The notes: generated from the letters alone by a model not told the origin. A stretch of 64,000 bases of DNA from Myxococcales bacterium (GCA_019634415.1 JAHQVJ010000161.1:40960-104959), one strand, 5' to 3'. Counted from the stretch's first letter, positions 20,575 through 28,964 are shown. Numbers and translations are program-made.

Positions 20575-21307
20575 GCAGGCGCTCCATTTCGTCGGTGGCG
20601 GTGATCGCAGCAGACAGCGGAGTGATGCTGGCCCACCCTGCCTCGACCGCGTTGCCGTCCGTGTCGTCGCCACCTTCGAAGCGAACGTGAGGCCCCCCGA
20701 TCCAGACGTACAAGCGGCCGCGAGGATCGGATCGGCGATCCACCATGGGAGCGTAGACCCGATCTCCGAGCCGGCAGACCTTGAGGCCCCGAAGCTCCGC
20801 CGATGGGAGGTTGGGGACGTTTATGCTCCAGAATACTCCCCTGGGTGGTGGCGCACGATGCATGGCACCGATGGCGCGCTCCACCACCTCCACGGCCGCC
20901 TCCCAGTGAGCGCGCTCCCCCTCGGCGGGACTCACGAGCGACACCGCAATGGCAGGATGCCCCTGCAGCGTTCCCTCCCTCGCTGCAGCCACGGTGCCGC
21001 TGTAGTGGACGTCCGTGCCGAGGTTCGAGCCGTGGTTGATGCCGCTGATCACCATGTCGGGGGGCTCTGACAGCAGACCATGGAGCGCCACGTAGACGGA
21101 ATCTGCGGGCGTGCCCGAAACGGCATACCTCCGAGGACCGAGCTGTTGGACTCTGAGGGGATCGTGCATCGTGAAGCTGTGACTCTTGGCGGACTGTTCG
21201 GTGGCGGGCGCCACGACCCACACCTCGTGGTTCTCCCGAAGCCCGTCGGCCAAGGCCGCCAAGCCGGGGGCGTCCACGCCATCATCATTGGAGAGCAACA
21301 GTCTCAC
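20555..21307 (-). CDS. surE: 5'/3'-nucleotidase SurE
   Basis: This 250-residue metal-dependent nucleoside monophosphate phosphatase carries the family motifs LLSNDDGVDAPG at the N-terminus (metal-binding Asp-Asp), VSGTPADSVYVAL, and SGINHGSNLGTDVHYSGTVAAAREG with its metal-site Asn. It acts in the cytoplasm on nucleotides and possibly short polyphosphate. GTG 21307 is the start. The gene is divergent from ppk1 across only 39 bases, so their promoters must overlap. The end overlaps the DUF368 start by 20 bases. Confidence 0.95.
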   Translation of the reverse strand: MRLLLSNDDGVDAPGLAALADGLRENHEVWVVAPATEQSAKSHSFTMHDPLRVQQLGPRRYAVSGTPADSVYVALHGLLSEPPDMVISGINHGSNLGTDVHYSGTVAAAREGTLQGHPAIAVSLVSPAEGERAHWEAAVEVVERAIGAMHRAPPPRGVFWSINVPNLPSAELRGLKVCRLGDRVYAPMVDRRSDPRGRLYVWIGGPHVRFEGGDDTDGNAVEAGWASITPLSAAITATDEMERLRDWTDD

Positions 21308-21346
21308 GGCACGTCCTGCACGGCCTCACTAATCGAGGGTTGATCC

Positions 21347-23404
21347 ATGAGCGAGCCCATCTCGGCGCCCGTCCCTGCATCCCCGGTCTACGTCAACCGC
21401 GAGCTGTCCTGGCTCGCCTTCAACGCCCGGGTCCTCAACGAAGCACTCGACTCGAACAACCCCCTCATCGAGCGACTCCGCTTCCTCATCATCTTCCACA
21501 CGAACCTGGACGAGTTCTTCATGGTCCGGGTGTCGGGGATCAAGGAACAGATCGCCAACGAGGTGGAGGTGCGCTCCATCGACGGCCTGACCCCCCGAAT
21601 GCAGCTGGATGCCATCCACGAGCGGGTGGAGCCCCTCATCGCTGCGGCGCAGGCATGTCTCCTCGACGATCTGCTTCCAGGCCTGGCCGCACACGGGGTG
21701 CGCCTGGTCCACTACGACGACTTGAGCAAGACGGAGCGGAAGTGGGCGGACGCCTGGTTCAAGCGCCGGGTGTTTCCCATCCTCACGCCCTTGGCCGTGG
21801 GGCCGACGCATCCGTTTCCGTTCATCTCCAACCTCTCCCTCAACCTGGCGATGATGGTCAAGGATCCGCACGGGGACTCGAGGCTCGCGCGAGTGAAGGT
21901 CCCGCTGCAGAGCCTGCCTCGTCTGGTTCGGCTGCCGGGCTCCGGCACGGATCTGCCCGCACGCTTCGTGTTCCTAGAGGACGTGATCGCCACCAACCTG
22001 AAGTCGCTGTTTCCAGGCATGAAGGTGGGGAAACCCTGGCAGTTCAGGGTCACGCGAGACGCCGACCTCGACATCCGCGAGGACGAAGCTGACGACCTGA
22101 TGTCGACGTTGCAGCAGGAGCTTCGGAAGCGCCGGTTCGGTCAGGCGGTTCGACTGGAGGTCCAGCGCGGCATCCCGGCGAAGGTCCTCCAGGGCTTGGT
22201 GGAGGGCCTGTCCCTGACCGAGACGGATGTGGTGAAAGCCCAGGGCCCCTTGGCCGTGCCGCGTCTCTCTGGCCTGCTGTCGCTGGACCTTCCGGAGCAC
22301 AAGTACCCACCCTATGCCCCGCGCGAGCCTCCCGGCCTGGAGCCCGAAGCGGATCTGTTCCGGCTGATCCGCCGGCGCGACGTGCTCGTGCATCACCCCT
22401 ACGAGTCCTTCGATCCCGTGGTGGGCTTCGTGCGGCGAGCCGCAGACGATCCGGACGTGGTGGCGATCAAGCAGACGCTGTACCGCACCAGCGGCGACTC
22501 CCCCATCATCGCTGCCCTGGAGACGGCGGTGGAGAAGGGCAAGCAGGTGGCGGTGGTCGTGGAGCTGAAGGCTCGCTTCGACGAGGAGAACAACATCGTC
22601 TGGGCGCGCCGGCTGGAGGAGGCTGGTGTGCACGTCATCTATGGGGTGCGGGGGCTGAAGACCCACAGCAAGCTCGCCCTCATCGTGCGTCGAGAGGGCG
22701 ACGAGCTGGTCCGGTACGTCCACGTCGGCACGGGCAACTACAACCCTTCCACCGCGCGGATCTACACTGATTTGGGCCTGTTCACGAGCCATCCCGACAT
22801 CACCGAAGAAGTCGGTCAGGTGTTCAATCGACTCACGGGATTCGCTCGACCGAACGGCTACAGTCACCTCCTCGTGGCCCCCTCGCACATGAAGGGTCCC
22901 CTGCTGGACCTGATCGCGCACGAGGCGGAGCTGGCGTCTCAAGGCAAGCCTGCCCACATCATCGTGAAGTGCAACGCCGTGACCCACGCCGAGATGATCG
23001 ATGCCCTGTACGCGGCGAGCCAAGCAGGCGTGCAGGTGGACATGCTCATTCGTGGGATCTGTCGGCTGGTGCCCGGTGTGCCGGGCTTGTCCGAGAACAT
23101 TCGGGTGCGCTCGGTGGTCGGGCGCTTCCTCGAGCACGATCGGATCTACTGGTTCCTCCACGGTGGAAAGCCACGCGTGTACATCGGTAGCGCCGACTGG
23201 ATGGAGCGAAACCTGGATCGACGCGTGGAGGTACTCGCCCCGATCCTCGACCCCACCATCGCGAGGAGGATCCGGCAGGACATCCTCCAGCGCTACCTCG
23301 ATGATCGAGCTCGGACATGGGAGATGCAGAGCGACGCTAGCTATCGGCGCCTCGGAGAGGGCCCAGACGACCCAGACGTGCACCGCTCGTTCATGGAAGG
23401 CTGA
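21347..23404 (+). CDS. ppk1: Polyphosphate kinase 1
   Basis: This 685-residue enzyme makes inorganic polyphosphate from ATP. It has the four PPK1 domains in order: an N-terminal helical domain (VNRELSWLAFNARVLNEA), the head domain, and two catalytic domains. The autophosphorylated His is at about 440 (RGLKTHSKLALI) and the second catalytic His at about 597 (EHDRIYW). HVGTGNYNPSTA and YTDLGLFT are diagnostic. ATG 21347 has GAGGG upstream. The stop shares one base with the deacetylase-family gene (TGATG), so the two are translationally coupled. It is divergent from surE, also a phosphate-metabolising enzyme. Confidence 0.97.
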   Translation: MSEPISAPVPASPVYVNRELSWLAFNARVLNEALDSNNPLIERLRFLIIFHTNLDEFFMVRVSGIKEQIANEVEVRSIDGLTPRMQLDAIHERVEPLIAAAQACLLDDLLPGLAAHGVRLVHYDDLSKTERKWADAWFKRRVFPILTPLAVGPTHPFPFISNLSLNLAMMVKDPHGDSRLARVKVPLQSLPRLVRLPGSGTDLPARFVFLEDVIATNLKSLFPGMKVGKPWQFRVTRDADLDIREDEADDLMSTLQQELRKRRFGQAVRLEVQRGIPAKVLQGLVEGLSLTETDVVKAQGPLAVPRLSGLLSLDLPEHKYPPYAPREPPGLEPEADLFRLIRRRDVLVHHPYESFDPVVGFVRRAADDPDVVAIKQTLYRTSGDSPIIAALETAVEKGKQVAVVVELKARFDEENNIVWARRLEEAGVHVIYGVRGLKTHSKLALIVRREGDELVRYVHVGTGNYNPSTARIYTDLGLFTSHPDITEEVGQVFNRLTGFARPNGYSHLLVAPSHMKGPLLDLIAHEAELASQGKPAHIIVKCNAVTHAEMIDALYAASQAGVQVDMLIRGICRLVPGVPGLSENIRVRSVVGRFLEHDRIYWFLHGGKPRVYIGSADWMERNLDRRVEVLAPILDPTIARRIRQDILQRYLDDRARTWEMQSDASYRRLGEGPDDPDVHRSFMEG

Positions 23405-25194
23405 TGGTTCGACACGCTCTGCATCGATTGTGGCGACGGCTCACGGGACGCCCCGTCTCCGTGTGGTTCCATTCCACCTACCGCTTGCCCATCCCCCAGG
23501 GTCAGATCCGCGGCATGAGCAGTCATCGCGCGCAGGACGCCCTGACGTGGTGCCTGGAATCCCGCATCCTGCAGCGAGCCGAGGTTCAGCAACCCGCCGA
23601 GGTGGCCTGGGACGACGTGGGACTGGTGCACCACCACACGCTGCTGGAGCAGCTGGACGATGCCGATGTCCTGGCGGAGATCTTGGGTGTGGATCGTGCG
23701 GTGATCCCGGTACCGGAGCTGCTCGAGACCTGGCGACGAGCCACCGCGGCGACCATCGAAGCAGCCCGCTGGGCTGTTCGTCACCGCGGGCGTGCCATCA
23801 ACCTGCTCGGCGGCTTCCATCATGCGACCCCCACGCGCGGAGCGGGCCTGTGCGGCATCAACGACGTGGCTGTGGCCGTGGCTGCGCTGCGACGAGACGG
23901 GCTCGTGGGACCCGTGCTCATCCTGGATCTGGACGCTCACCCGCCAGACGGTGTGGTGGCCTGCTTGGGGGACGATCCTGACGTGAGTGTGCTGTCGATC
24001 TCCACCGAGTCCTCGTGGGAGGTCGAGACGGACACAGCGGCCACCGTGGTGGATCGTCGCATTCCCGTGGGCACGACCTCGGACACCTACCTCACCGAGG
24101 TGGTCGCGCTGCTGGAGCAAGTGCCTCCGGAGTGCGAGGTGGCCCTGTACATCGCGGGTGGCGACCCCCTGCGGGGCGACCCCCTGGGCCAGCTCGATGT
24201 AGACCTGGAGACGCTGCGAAGGCGAGACCGCTTCGTGTTCGCAGCGCTCGGAACCACCCCGACCGTGGCGATGCCCGGAGGAGGCTACACCGACCACTCC
24301 TGGAAGGTCTTGGCAGGCACCATCGCCGAGGCCTTGGGCTGGCGTGGGAGCATCCCCACCGGGTACGATCCGGTGTTCCGACGATCGCTGCGCGTGATGC
24401 GCCAGCTCGACGACGAGGCCCTCACCGGTGAATCCACAGCACTGATCACGGAAGACGAGTTGCTGGAGTCCCTGGGGATCCCGCCCACGCGACGGGACGC
24501 GCGCTTCCTGGGCTTCTACACGCGCCACGGTCTCGAGCACGCGATGGTGGCCTACGGCTACCTGCCTGCGCTCAAGCGGCTGGGGTTCCGCGATCTGAAG
24601 GTGGGGATCGAGACGGGGCGGGGCCCGCACCGACTGATGGTCACCACGCTGATCGACGGGAAGCGAGAGGCTCTGATGGACATGAGTGTGTCCATTCGCC
24701 CGGTGGAAGACTGGCGCACACTGTTCATCGAGTGGCTCGAGCTCCGCGATCCGCGCACGGACTTCTCGAAGCGGAGGCCACAGCTACCTGGGCAGCGCGG
24801 TCCGGGTTTGGGCATGGCAGACGAGACCATGCAGCTGATGGGCCGGGCCGCAGATCGGCTGGGCCTCGCGGGTGTGTCCTTCGTGCCCTCGCACTACCAC
24901 ATCGCCTGGATGGCGCGAGGCCGCTTCGTGACCGCCGATCCGGAGCGACGAGGCAAGAACCGTGCACTGCGAAGGTTCTTCGACGGCGTACCGCTGCTCG
25001 AGGTGTCTCGGATCTTGCACGGCGCAGGACTCACGTTGCGCGACGGCACCACCATCCACTGGGAGCCGACCCCGATGGTGATCGCCCGCGACGTGGACTT
25101 CCAGGAGTGGATCGCGTCGACGGAGGAGGAGGCCCATCGAGCCGAGGAAGCCTACTTCGAGCACCTGGAGGGAGCGACGCCGGCCTCAGGCTGA
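23404..25194 (+). CDS. Histone-deacetylase-family hydrolase fused to a C-terminal domain of unknown function
   Basis: Residues 1-310 of this 596-residue protein form an HDAC/acetoin-utilisation-type fold. His139-His140 lie in GGFHHA, the zinc ligands are Asp177 and His179 in DLDAH and Asp254 in GGDPL, and the likely catalytic Tyr295 is in GGGYT. The family hydrolyses acyl groups from lysines or polyamines; all catalytic residues are present. After DLDAH the usual glycine-containing loop reads PPDG. Residues ~365-596 form a second domain that I do not recognise, with landmarks ETGRGPHRL, LPGQRGPGLGM, PSHYHIAW and HWEPTPMV. The ATG overlaps the ppk1 stop by one base. The 3' end overlaps the converging methyltransferase gene by nine bases. 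Confidence 0.85.
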   Translation: MVRHALHRLWRRLTGRPVSVWFHSTYRLPIPQGQIRGMSSHRAQDALTWCLESRILQRAEVQQPAEVAWDDVGLVHHHTLLEQLDDADVLAEILGVDRAVIPVPELLETWRRATAATIEAARWAVRHRGRAINLLGGFHHATPTRGAGLCGINDVAVAVAALRRDGLVGPVLILDLDAHPPDGVVACLGDDPDVSVLSISTESSWEVETDTAATVVDRRIPVGTTSDTYLTEVVALLEQVPPECEVALYIAGGDPLRGDPLGQLDVDLETLRRRDRFVFAALGTTPTVAMPGGGYTDHSWKVLAGTIAEALGWRGSIPTGYDPVFRRSLRVMRQLDDEALTGESTALITEDELLESLGIPPTRRDARFLGFYTRHGLEHAMVAYGYLPALKRLGFRDLKVGIETGRGPHRLMVTTLIDGKREALMDMSVSIRPVEDWRTLFIEWLELRDPRTDFSKRRPQLPGQRGPGLGMADETMQLMGRAADRLGLAGVSFVPSHYHIAWMARGRFVTADPERRGKNRALRRFFDGVPLLEVSRILHGAGLTLRDGTTIHWEPTPMVIARDVDFQEWIASTEEEAHRAEEAYFEHLEGATPASG

Positions 25195-26007
25195 TCTGCT
25201 CTCGTCGCGTCGCTCCACCAGGTGCACGAGCTCGCCAGCCACCTCGAGAGTGGTTCCCGGACCGAGCACCCGGGTGGCGAGCCCACGGTACTGCTGACCC
25301 ATGCCCCGGTCGCGCCCTCCGAGGCTGCGCAGGGGAAAGGTCGCCACGAGCCAGCGCGCACGCAGGCGCTCCACCAGCTGCACAGCACTGCCGGAGGCTT
25401 GGCGCTCCACCGTGGGCAGCAGCTTGGCCATCAGCACCACGTCCACCTCGGGCCACGGTGCCTCGCCGCGCACATCACGCGCCTCGATCCGCACGTGTGG
25501 CCAGCGAGGGCGCAGAGCGGCTTGTAGCGCCTCGCAGAGCGGCCCATCGAGATCCACCCCCAGGTACCGAACATCGACCGGAAGCTGCGTCCAGGGCAGC
25601 ACGGCAGGAGCCAGCCCACACCCGAGATCCAGCACCGACCGCACTGTCCCGACGTGGTCGAGGATGACCGACCACAGGTCCTCCAGCCCGCCGGACTCGA
25701 GCCGCTCGGCGGTGGAGGCGTGCAGAGACAACGCTTGTCGCAGCAGTGCGGTGTGCGCCTGGGGATCCGTTGCCCCAGCCGCGGCTGCGAGCACGGAGAG
25801 CAGCTCCTTACGGCGAGCCGAGGGCAGGAACGATCCGAACGCTTGATGCAGCTTCCGCTTGGCGACCTTGAGGGCCAGCTTCTCCGAGCGCTGCTCGCGG
25901 AGCCCCTGCTGGACCGCCCAGACCAGCAGGTCGTCGCACAACCCCGCGTACTTGGGCGCCTGGCGCAGCCGCTCCACCAGCCTCTGCACGACCTCGCTAG
26001 GCGACAT
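25186..26007 (-). CDS. ArmA/Rmt/FmrO-family 16S rRNA (m7G1405) methyltransferase homologue
   Basis: This 273-residue S-adenosylmethionine-dependent methyltransferase aligns along its length with the aminoglycoside-resistance 16S rRNA G1405 methylases. Matching landmarks are RKLHQAFGSF at ~51-60, LHASTAERL at ~95-103, the SAM-binding VLDLGCGLAP at ~125-134, GVDLD at 150-154, AKLLPTVERQ at ~194-203 and TFPLRSLGGRDRGM at ~223-236. A C-terminal GELVHLV is the counterpart of ArmA's NELVYI. The family methylates N7 of G1405 in the decoding site and blocks 4,6-disubstituted deoxystreptamine aminoglycosides; activity of this copy is inferred. Base composition matches its neighbours and no mobile element is near, so it looks resident rather than recently acquired. 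It starts 11 bases inside the end of the transglycosylase gene. Confidence 0.88.
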   Translation of the reverse strand: MSPSEVVQRLVERLRQAPKYAGLCDDLLVWAVQQGLREQRSEKLALKVAKRKLHQAFGSFLPSARRKELLSVLAAAAGATDPQAHTALLRQALSLHASTAERLESGGLEDLWSVILDHVGTVRSVLDLGCGLAPAVLPWTQLPVDVRYLGVDLDGPLCEALQAALRPRWPHVRIEARDVRGEAPWPEVDVVLMAKLLPTVERQASGSAVQLVERLRARWLVATFPLRSLGGRDRGMGQQYRGLATRVLGPGTTLEVAGELVHLVERRDESRSA

Positions 26008-27097
26008 CTCGGCCTTCGACGGCGCGCAGCGTTCGCATCAGCCGTGCGAGGAACGCCAGGTTGTGCAACGTGGCGAGCACGGCGGCTGCGGGATCCTCCA
26101 CGCGGAACAGATGGGCGAGGTAGCCGCGACCGTAGCGTCGACAGAGTGGACAGCGGCAGGTCTCGTCCACGGGCCGGTCATCGCGCCAGTGGCGCTCGGA
26201 GGTGGCATCCAGATAGCGACTGACAGTGACTGCGGAGGCGACCACCTCGGGTGCGTCGACGTCCACGGTGGGCGCGTACAGGAGCCCACGGCGGGCCTCG
26301 CGGGTTGGAGCCACCGAGTCGAATGTGCGCCAGCCCGCACGCCAGGCGGCGAGCACGGTGTTGGGTCGCCCCACGCCGAGTGCGTGCAGCGGTACATCGT
26401 CGGGAAGCAGCTCCGCCACCAGGTGCACCTGGTCCACCAGCCCAGACTCCGCGTCGGGATCGATGGGCACGCCCCCGAAACCGAAGCCATCGAAGCCAAT
26501 CTCGAGCAAGCCCTCGACGCATCGCTCGCGGAGATGTCGCTCGGCTCCCCCCTGCACCACCGCGAACAGCAACGGGCGCCGCTCTGGAGGCCGCTGATCC
26601 ACGATCTCGCGACATCGACGCGCCCACTTCAGCGTGCGCCGCACGGACGCTTCCTGCACCTCCAGAGGGTCGCCGGGGTGCGTACACTGATCCAGGCAGA
26701 ACACGATGTCGCCCCCCAGCTTCAGCTGGTTGGCCATCGCCTTGTCGGGGGTGAAGATCTGACGCTTCCGGCCAGCTGCGGCGGGCAGCACGAACCCACG
26801 CTCTGTGACCGTGCCCTCCCCGCCTCGGTCTCGCGCCAGCGACCACACCTGAAAGCCGCCGGAGTCGGTGGCGATGGGGCCATCCCATCCCACGAAGCGA
26901 TGCAGCCCCCCGAGCGCCCGCACCGTCTCGGCGCCCGGCCGCTCCCCCAGATGGAGCGCATTGCACATGAGCACGTCCACGCCGGCGTCTGCGAGCAGGT
27001 GGGTGGGAACGCTCCGGATCGTGCCACGCGTGGCGTCAGGGAGGAACGCTGGGAGCTGGACGACCCCATGAGAGGTGGTGATCGTCGATCGGCTCAA
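25997..27097 (-). CDS. tRNA-guanine transglycosylase family protein, divergent substrate loop
   Basis: This 366-residue TIM-barrel base-exchange enzyme retains the key residues. These are TDSGGFQ with Asp78 (general acid/base), LDQCT with Asp136, VVQGG with Gln182, FDSVAPTREAR with nucleophile Asp260, and zinc ligands Cys314, Cys316 and Cys319 (CRCPLC) plus His345 (LHNLAF). It differs at the substrate loop, where bacterial preQ1 enzymes have GGLAVGE and this one reads GGVPID at 208-213, lacking the glutamate that in bacterial enzymes accompanies preQ1 recognition. Archaeal preQ0 enzymes also deviate here. It may be a paralogue with another substrate base or tRNA. A tRNA-Pro gene lies 30 bases upstream on the same strand. 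Confidence 0.85.
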   Translation of the reverse strand: MSRSTITTSHGVVQLPAFLPDATRGTIRSVPTHLLADAGVDVLMCNALHLGERPGAETVRALGGLHRFVGWDGPIATDSGGFQVWSLARDRGGEGTVTERGFVLPAAAGRKRQIFTPDKAMANQLKLGGDIVFCLDQCTHPGDPLEVQEASVRRTLKWARRCREIVDQRPPERRPLLFAVVQGGAERHLRERCVEGLLEIGFDGFGFGGVPIDPDAESGLVDQVHLVAELLPDDVPLHALGVGRPNTVLAAWRAGWRTFDSVAPTREARRGLLYAPTVDVDAPEVVASAVTVSRYLDATSERHWRDDRPVDETCRCPLCRRYGRGYLAHLFRVEDPAAAVLATLHNLAFLARLMRTLRAVEGRDVA

Positions 27098-27127
27098 CGA
27101 GCCCCCGATCCATCGGGATTGAAGATG

Positions 27128-27204
27128 TGGTCGGGGCGACTGGATTCGAACCAGCGACCACCAGACCCCCAGTCTGGTGCGCTACCAGGCTGCGCTACGC
27201 CCCG
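27128..27204 (-). tRNA. tRNA-Pro (GGG)
   Basis: A full cloverleaf reads leftward from 27204. The acceptor CGGGGCG pairs with CGCCCCG, the anticodon stem is CCAGA/TCTGG with loop CTGGGGG (anticodon GGG), and the T-arm is CTGG-TTCGAAT-CCAG. Discriminator A and the 3' CCA are encoded. It lies between the transglycosylase start and the MerR-type gene. Confidence 0.96.
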
Positions 27205-27216
27205 ACAACTCCACGC

Positions 27217-27244
27217 AGCTAACCGTCGGCCCATGAGGCGGCAA
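27217..27244 (-). promoter_or_regulatory. Candidate promoter of tRNA-Pro
   Basis: On the minus strand TTGCCG (27244-27239) and TTAGCT (27222-27217) are separated by 16 bases, and the second ends 12 bases before the tRNA 5' end. The -35 is fair and the -10 weak. Confidence 0.3.
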
Positions 27245-27263
27245 CGCCAACTTGCCACCTGCT

Positions 27264-27677
27264 CTAGGATCGGCTGGTCCCTGCGGGCCCAGCGGTGGCG
27301 ACCCGCTCACGAAGCGCAGCCACACGGCGTCGCACCGCTGCCAGCGCAGACATCACGTCGTGAAGCTGTGTCGTCGGTAGGTCCATCGGTCCCTCGGGAG
27401 GATCCAGGAGCCTACGCGCACCCTCTACGGTGAAGCCTCGATCGATCATCAGGTCTCGCAGCCGGAGGAAGCGAGCGACGTGGTGTCGCTGATAGATCCG
27501 CTGCCCAGAGGAGGAACGGGCCGGCTCGATGTCGAACTCCGCCTCCCAGCTCCGCAGGACGCTGTTCCCCACGCCCACCAGCTGTGCCGTCTCCCCGATT
27601 CGGAAGTTCTCCTTGTCGGGGATCTCAGGGACCTCGCTGGCGGTGGGCTCGGTCGGCTCGGGCTCCGAGGCGCTCAC
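27264..27677 (-). CDS. MerR-type transcriptional regulator
   Basis: This 137-residue protein has an acidic 24-residue leader and then a MerR winged-helix domain (FRIGETAQLVGVGNSVLRSWE, then SSGQRIYQRHHVARFLRLRDLM). A helix follows, GFTVEGARRLL, and a coiled C-terminus (ALAAVRRRVAALRERV) for dimerisation. No metal-binding cysteines or large effector domain are present, so the signal is unknown. GTG 27677 overlaps the stop of the preceding lipoprotein in a GTGA; a longer upstream frame is antisense noise. MerR proteins of this short type occur near ribosomal protein and infC genes in related genomes, but their targets cannot be inferred here. Confidence 0.85.
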   Translation of the reverse strand: MSASEPEPTEPTASEVPEIPDKENFRIGETAQLVGVGNSVLRSWEAEFDIEPARSSSGQRIYQRHHVARFLRLRDLMIDRGFTVEGARRLLDPPEGPMDLPTTQLHDVMSALAAVRRRVAALRERVATAGPAGTSRS

Positions 27678-28195
27678 TGCGTCTCCGTGCCCGCCGTGGG
27701 TTGGAGCTCCTCGGGCTGCCACAGCACCACGCGAAACACATCGTCGCGCGTCTCCCCCTCGATTCCCTGGGATTGGAGGCTGATGGCGTAGACGGGTGCG
27801 GCGGAATCGCGCTCGAGCACGTACTCCTGCTCTCCCCGACTCTCGAGGTCTCCATCTTCGTCCACGTCGATGGAGGGGTCTGCATCGATGGTGACGGTCA
27901 CCCGTCCCACGACGTCTTCCCACTGCTCCATCACTTCCACCACCAGCTCGTGCGTGGTGCCGACGGGGCCGCAGGGTGGGTCGACGGTGGCCGTGCCCAC
28001 ATCGCGCTGCCCGAGACTGGAGGTCAGCGTGAGCGTGCCGGCCTCTGGCTCGCAGGTCTGACCCACCGCAATGACGAGATCCTGCCCTTCGTCATTGTTG
28101 AAGGGCACCCAGACGACTTCGTCCTGAGGACAACCGGCCAACAAGACGCACATGGCGACAGGGAGGAGGGAGGTTCGCTTCGGGATGACGCTCAT
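27674..28195 (-). CDS. Lipoprotein, unknown function
   Basis: The 173-residue product starts with a typical lipoprotein signal (KRTSLLPVAMCVLLAGC) whose lipobox is LAGC with Cys at about 23. The exported part is beta-rich, with evenly spaced Thr/Val strands and an acidic DADPSIDVDEDGD segment that resembles a calcium-binding loop. No family is recognised. ATG 28195 gives the best signal peptide; an in-frame GTG-type start at 28222 would add nine residues. Coupled by a 4-base overlap to the MerR-type regulator. Confidence 0.7.
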   Translation of the reverse strand: MSVIPKRTSLLPVAMCVLLAGCPQDEVVWVPFNNDEGQDLVIAVGQTCEPEAGTLTLTSSLGQRDVGTATVDPPCGPVGTTHELVVEVMEQWEDVVGRVTVTIDADPSIDVDEDGDLESRGEQEYVLERDSAAPVYAISLQSQGIEGETRDDVFRVVLWQPEELQPTAGTETQ

Positions 28196-28279
28196 GCCGC
28201 CCACGTTACCCGGTCTGACCATGCCGAGCTACTCGGGGTCGCGCAAGGCGACAACCCGAGACTCGCCGAAGCTTGCTCG

Positions 28280-28636
28280 TCAGGAAGCGATGGCAGCCTT
28301 GGCTTGCTCCGCGAGAGCGCTGAAGGCTGCCGGTTCCCGAACGGCGAGGTCCGCCAGCATCTTCCGGTTGACCTGAATGCCGGCCTGCTTGAGGCCGTGA
28401 ATCAACCGAGAGTAGGTCGTGCCGTTTTGCCGGGCGGCCGCATTGATCCGCTGCGTCCACAGGCGACGGAACGCCCGCTTGCGCTGCTTGCGGCCGATGT
28501 ATTCCTGCTTCTCGGCCTTCATGCGGGCTTCGATCGCCTGCCGCAACCGGCGGCGGCCTACGAAGAAGCCACGAACACGACGAAACAGGTTCTTCTTGCG
28601 CGTCTTGCGGATCTGTGCCCGCTTGATGCGTGCCAT
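28280..28636 (-). CDS. rplT: 50S ribosomal protein L20
   Basis: This 118-residue basic protein is clear from its first residues (MARIKRAQIRKTRKKN) and the conserved WTQRINAAARQNGTTYSRLIHGLK segment. It binds 23S rRNA early in 50S assembly and in many bacteria represses its own operon. It is the last gene of infC-rpmI-rplT in the standard order, 76 bases after rpmI. Confidence 0.98.
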   Translation of the reverse strand: MARIKRAQIRKTRKKNLFRRVRGFFVGRRRLRQAIEARMKAEKQEYIGRKQRKRAFRRLWTQRINAAARQNGTTYSRLIHGLKQAGIQVNRKMLADLAVREPAAFSALAEQAKAAIAS

Positions 28637-28712
28637 TGTTCACCTCTGCTTGGTGCCGCTTCCCGACCGTTCGGTGGTGGCGGCGGAGTGTGGATGTGGG
28701 ATCGACGAGTGT

Positions 28713-28910
28713 TCAGTCGCCGCGCAGGAGGCGGTCCACCGCTGGCTGATCGACAGGGTCGAGGTAGCCGGGCTTACGCAACTTCCGCTTCGTGGACGTC
28801 TGCTGCGAACTCAGGTTGTGTCGCAGGTACGCACGCTTGAAGCGGATCCTGCCCGAACCCGTCTTGCGGAAGCGCTTTGCTGCACCTCGGTGGGTCTTCA
28901 TCTTGGGCAT
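28713..28910 (-). CDS. rpmI: 50S ribosomal protein L35
   Basis: This 65-residue basic protein carries the L35 signature MPKMKTHRGAAKRFRKTGSG and a LRHNL segment. The C-terminus ends in LLRGD rather than the usual lysine-rich tail. It is a structural component of the 50S subunit, in the middle of the infC operon, 54 bases after infC. Confidence 0.97.
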   Translation of the reverse strand: MPKMKTHRGAAKRFRKTGSGRIRFKRAYLRHNLSSQQTSTKRKLRKPGYLDPVDQPAVDRLLRGD

Positions 28911-28964
28911 TCGAAATACTCCGGAAACGCCGTGTGGCTAACCGCCACCACCGGCTGATGCATC

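Noticed and set aside
25186..26007. Recent horizontal acquisition of the 16S methyltransferase gene
   Set aside because: Composition and codon use look like the neighbours. No integrase, transposase or inverted repeat is adjacent, and it overlaps the upstream gene.
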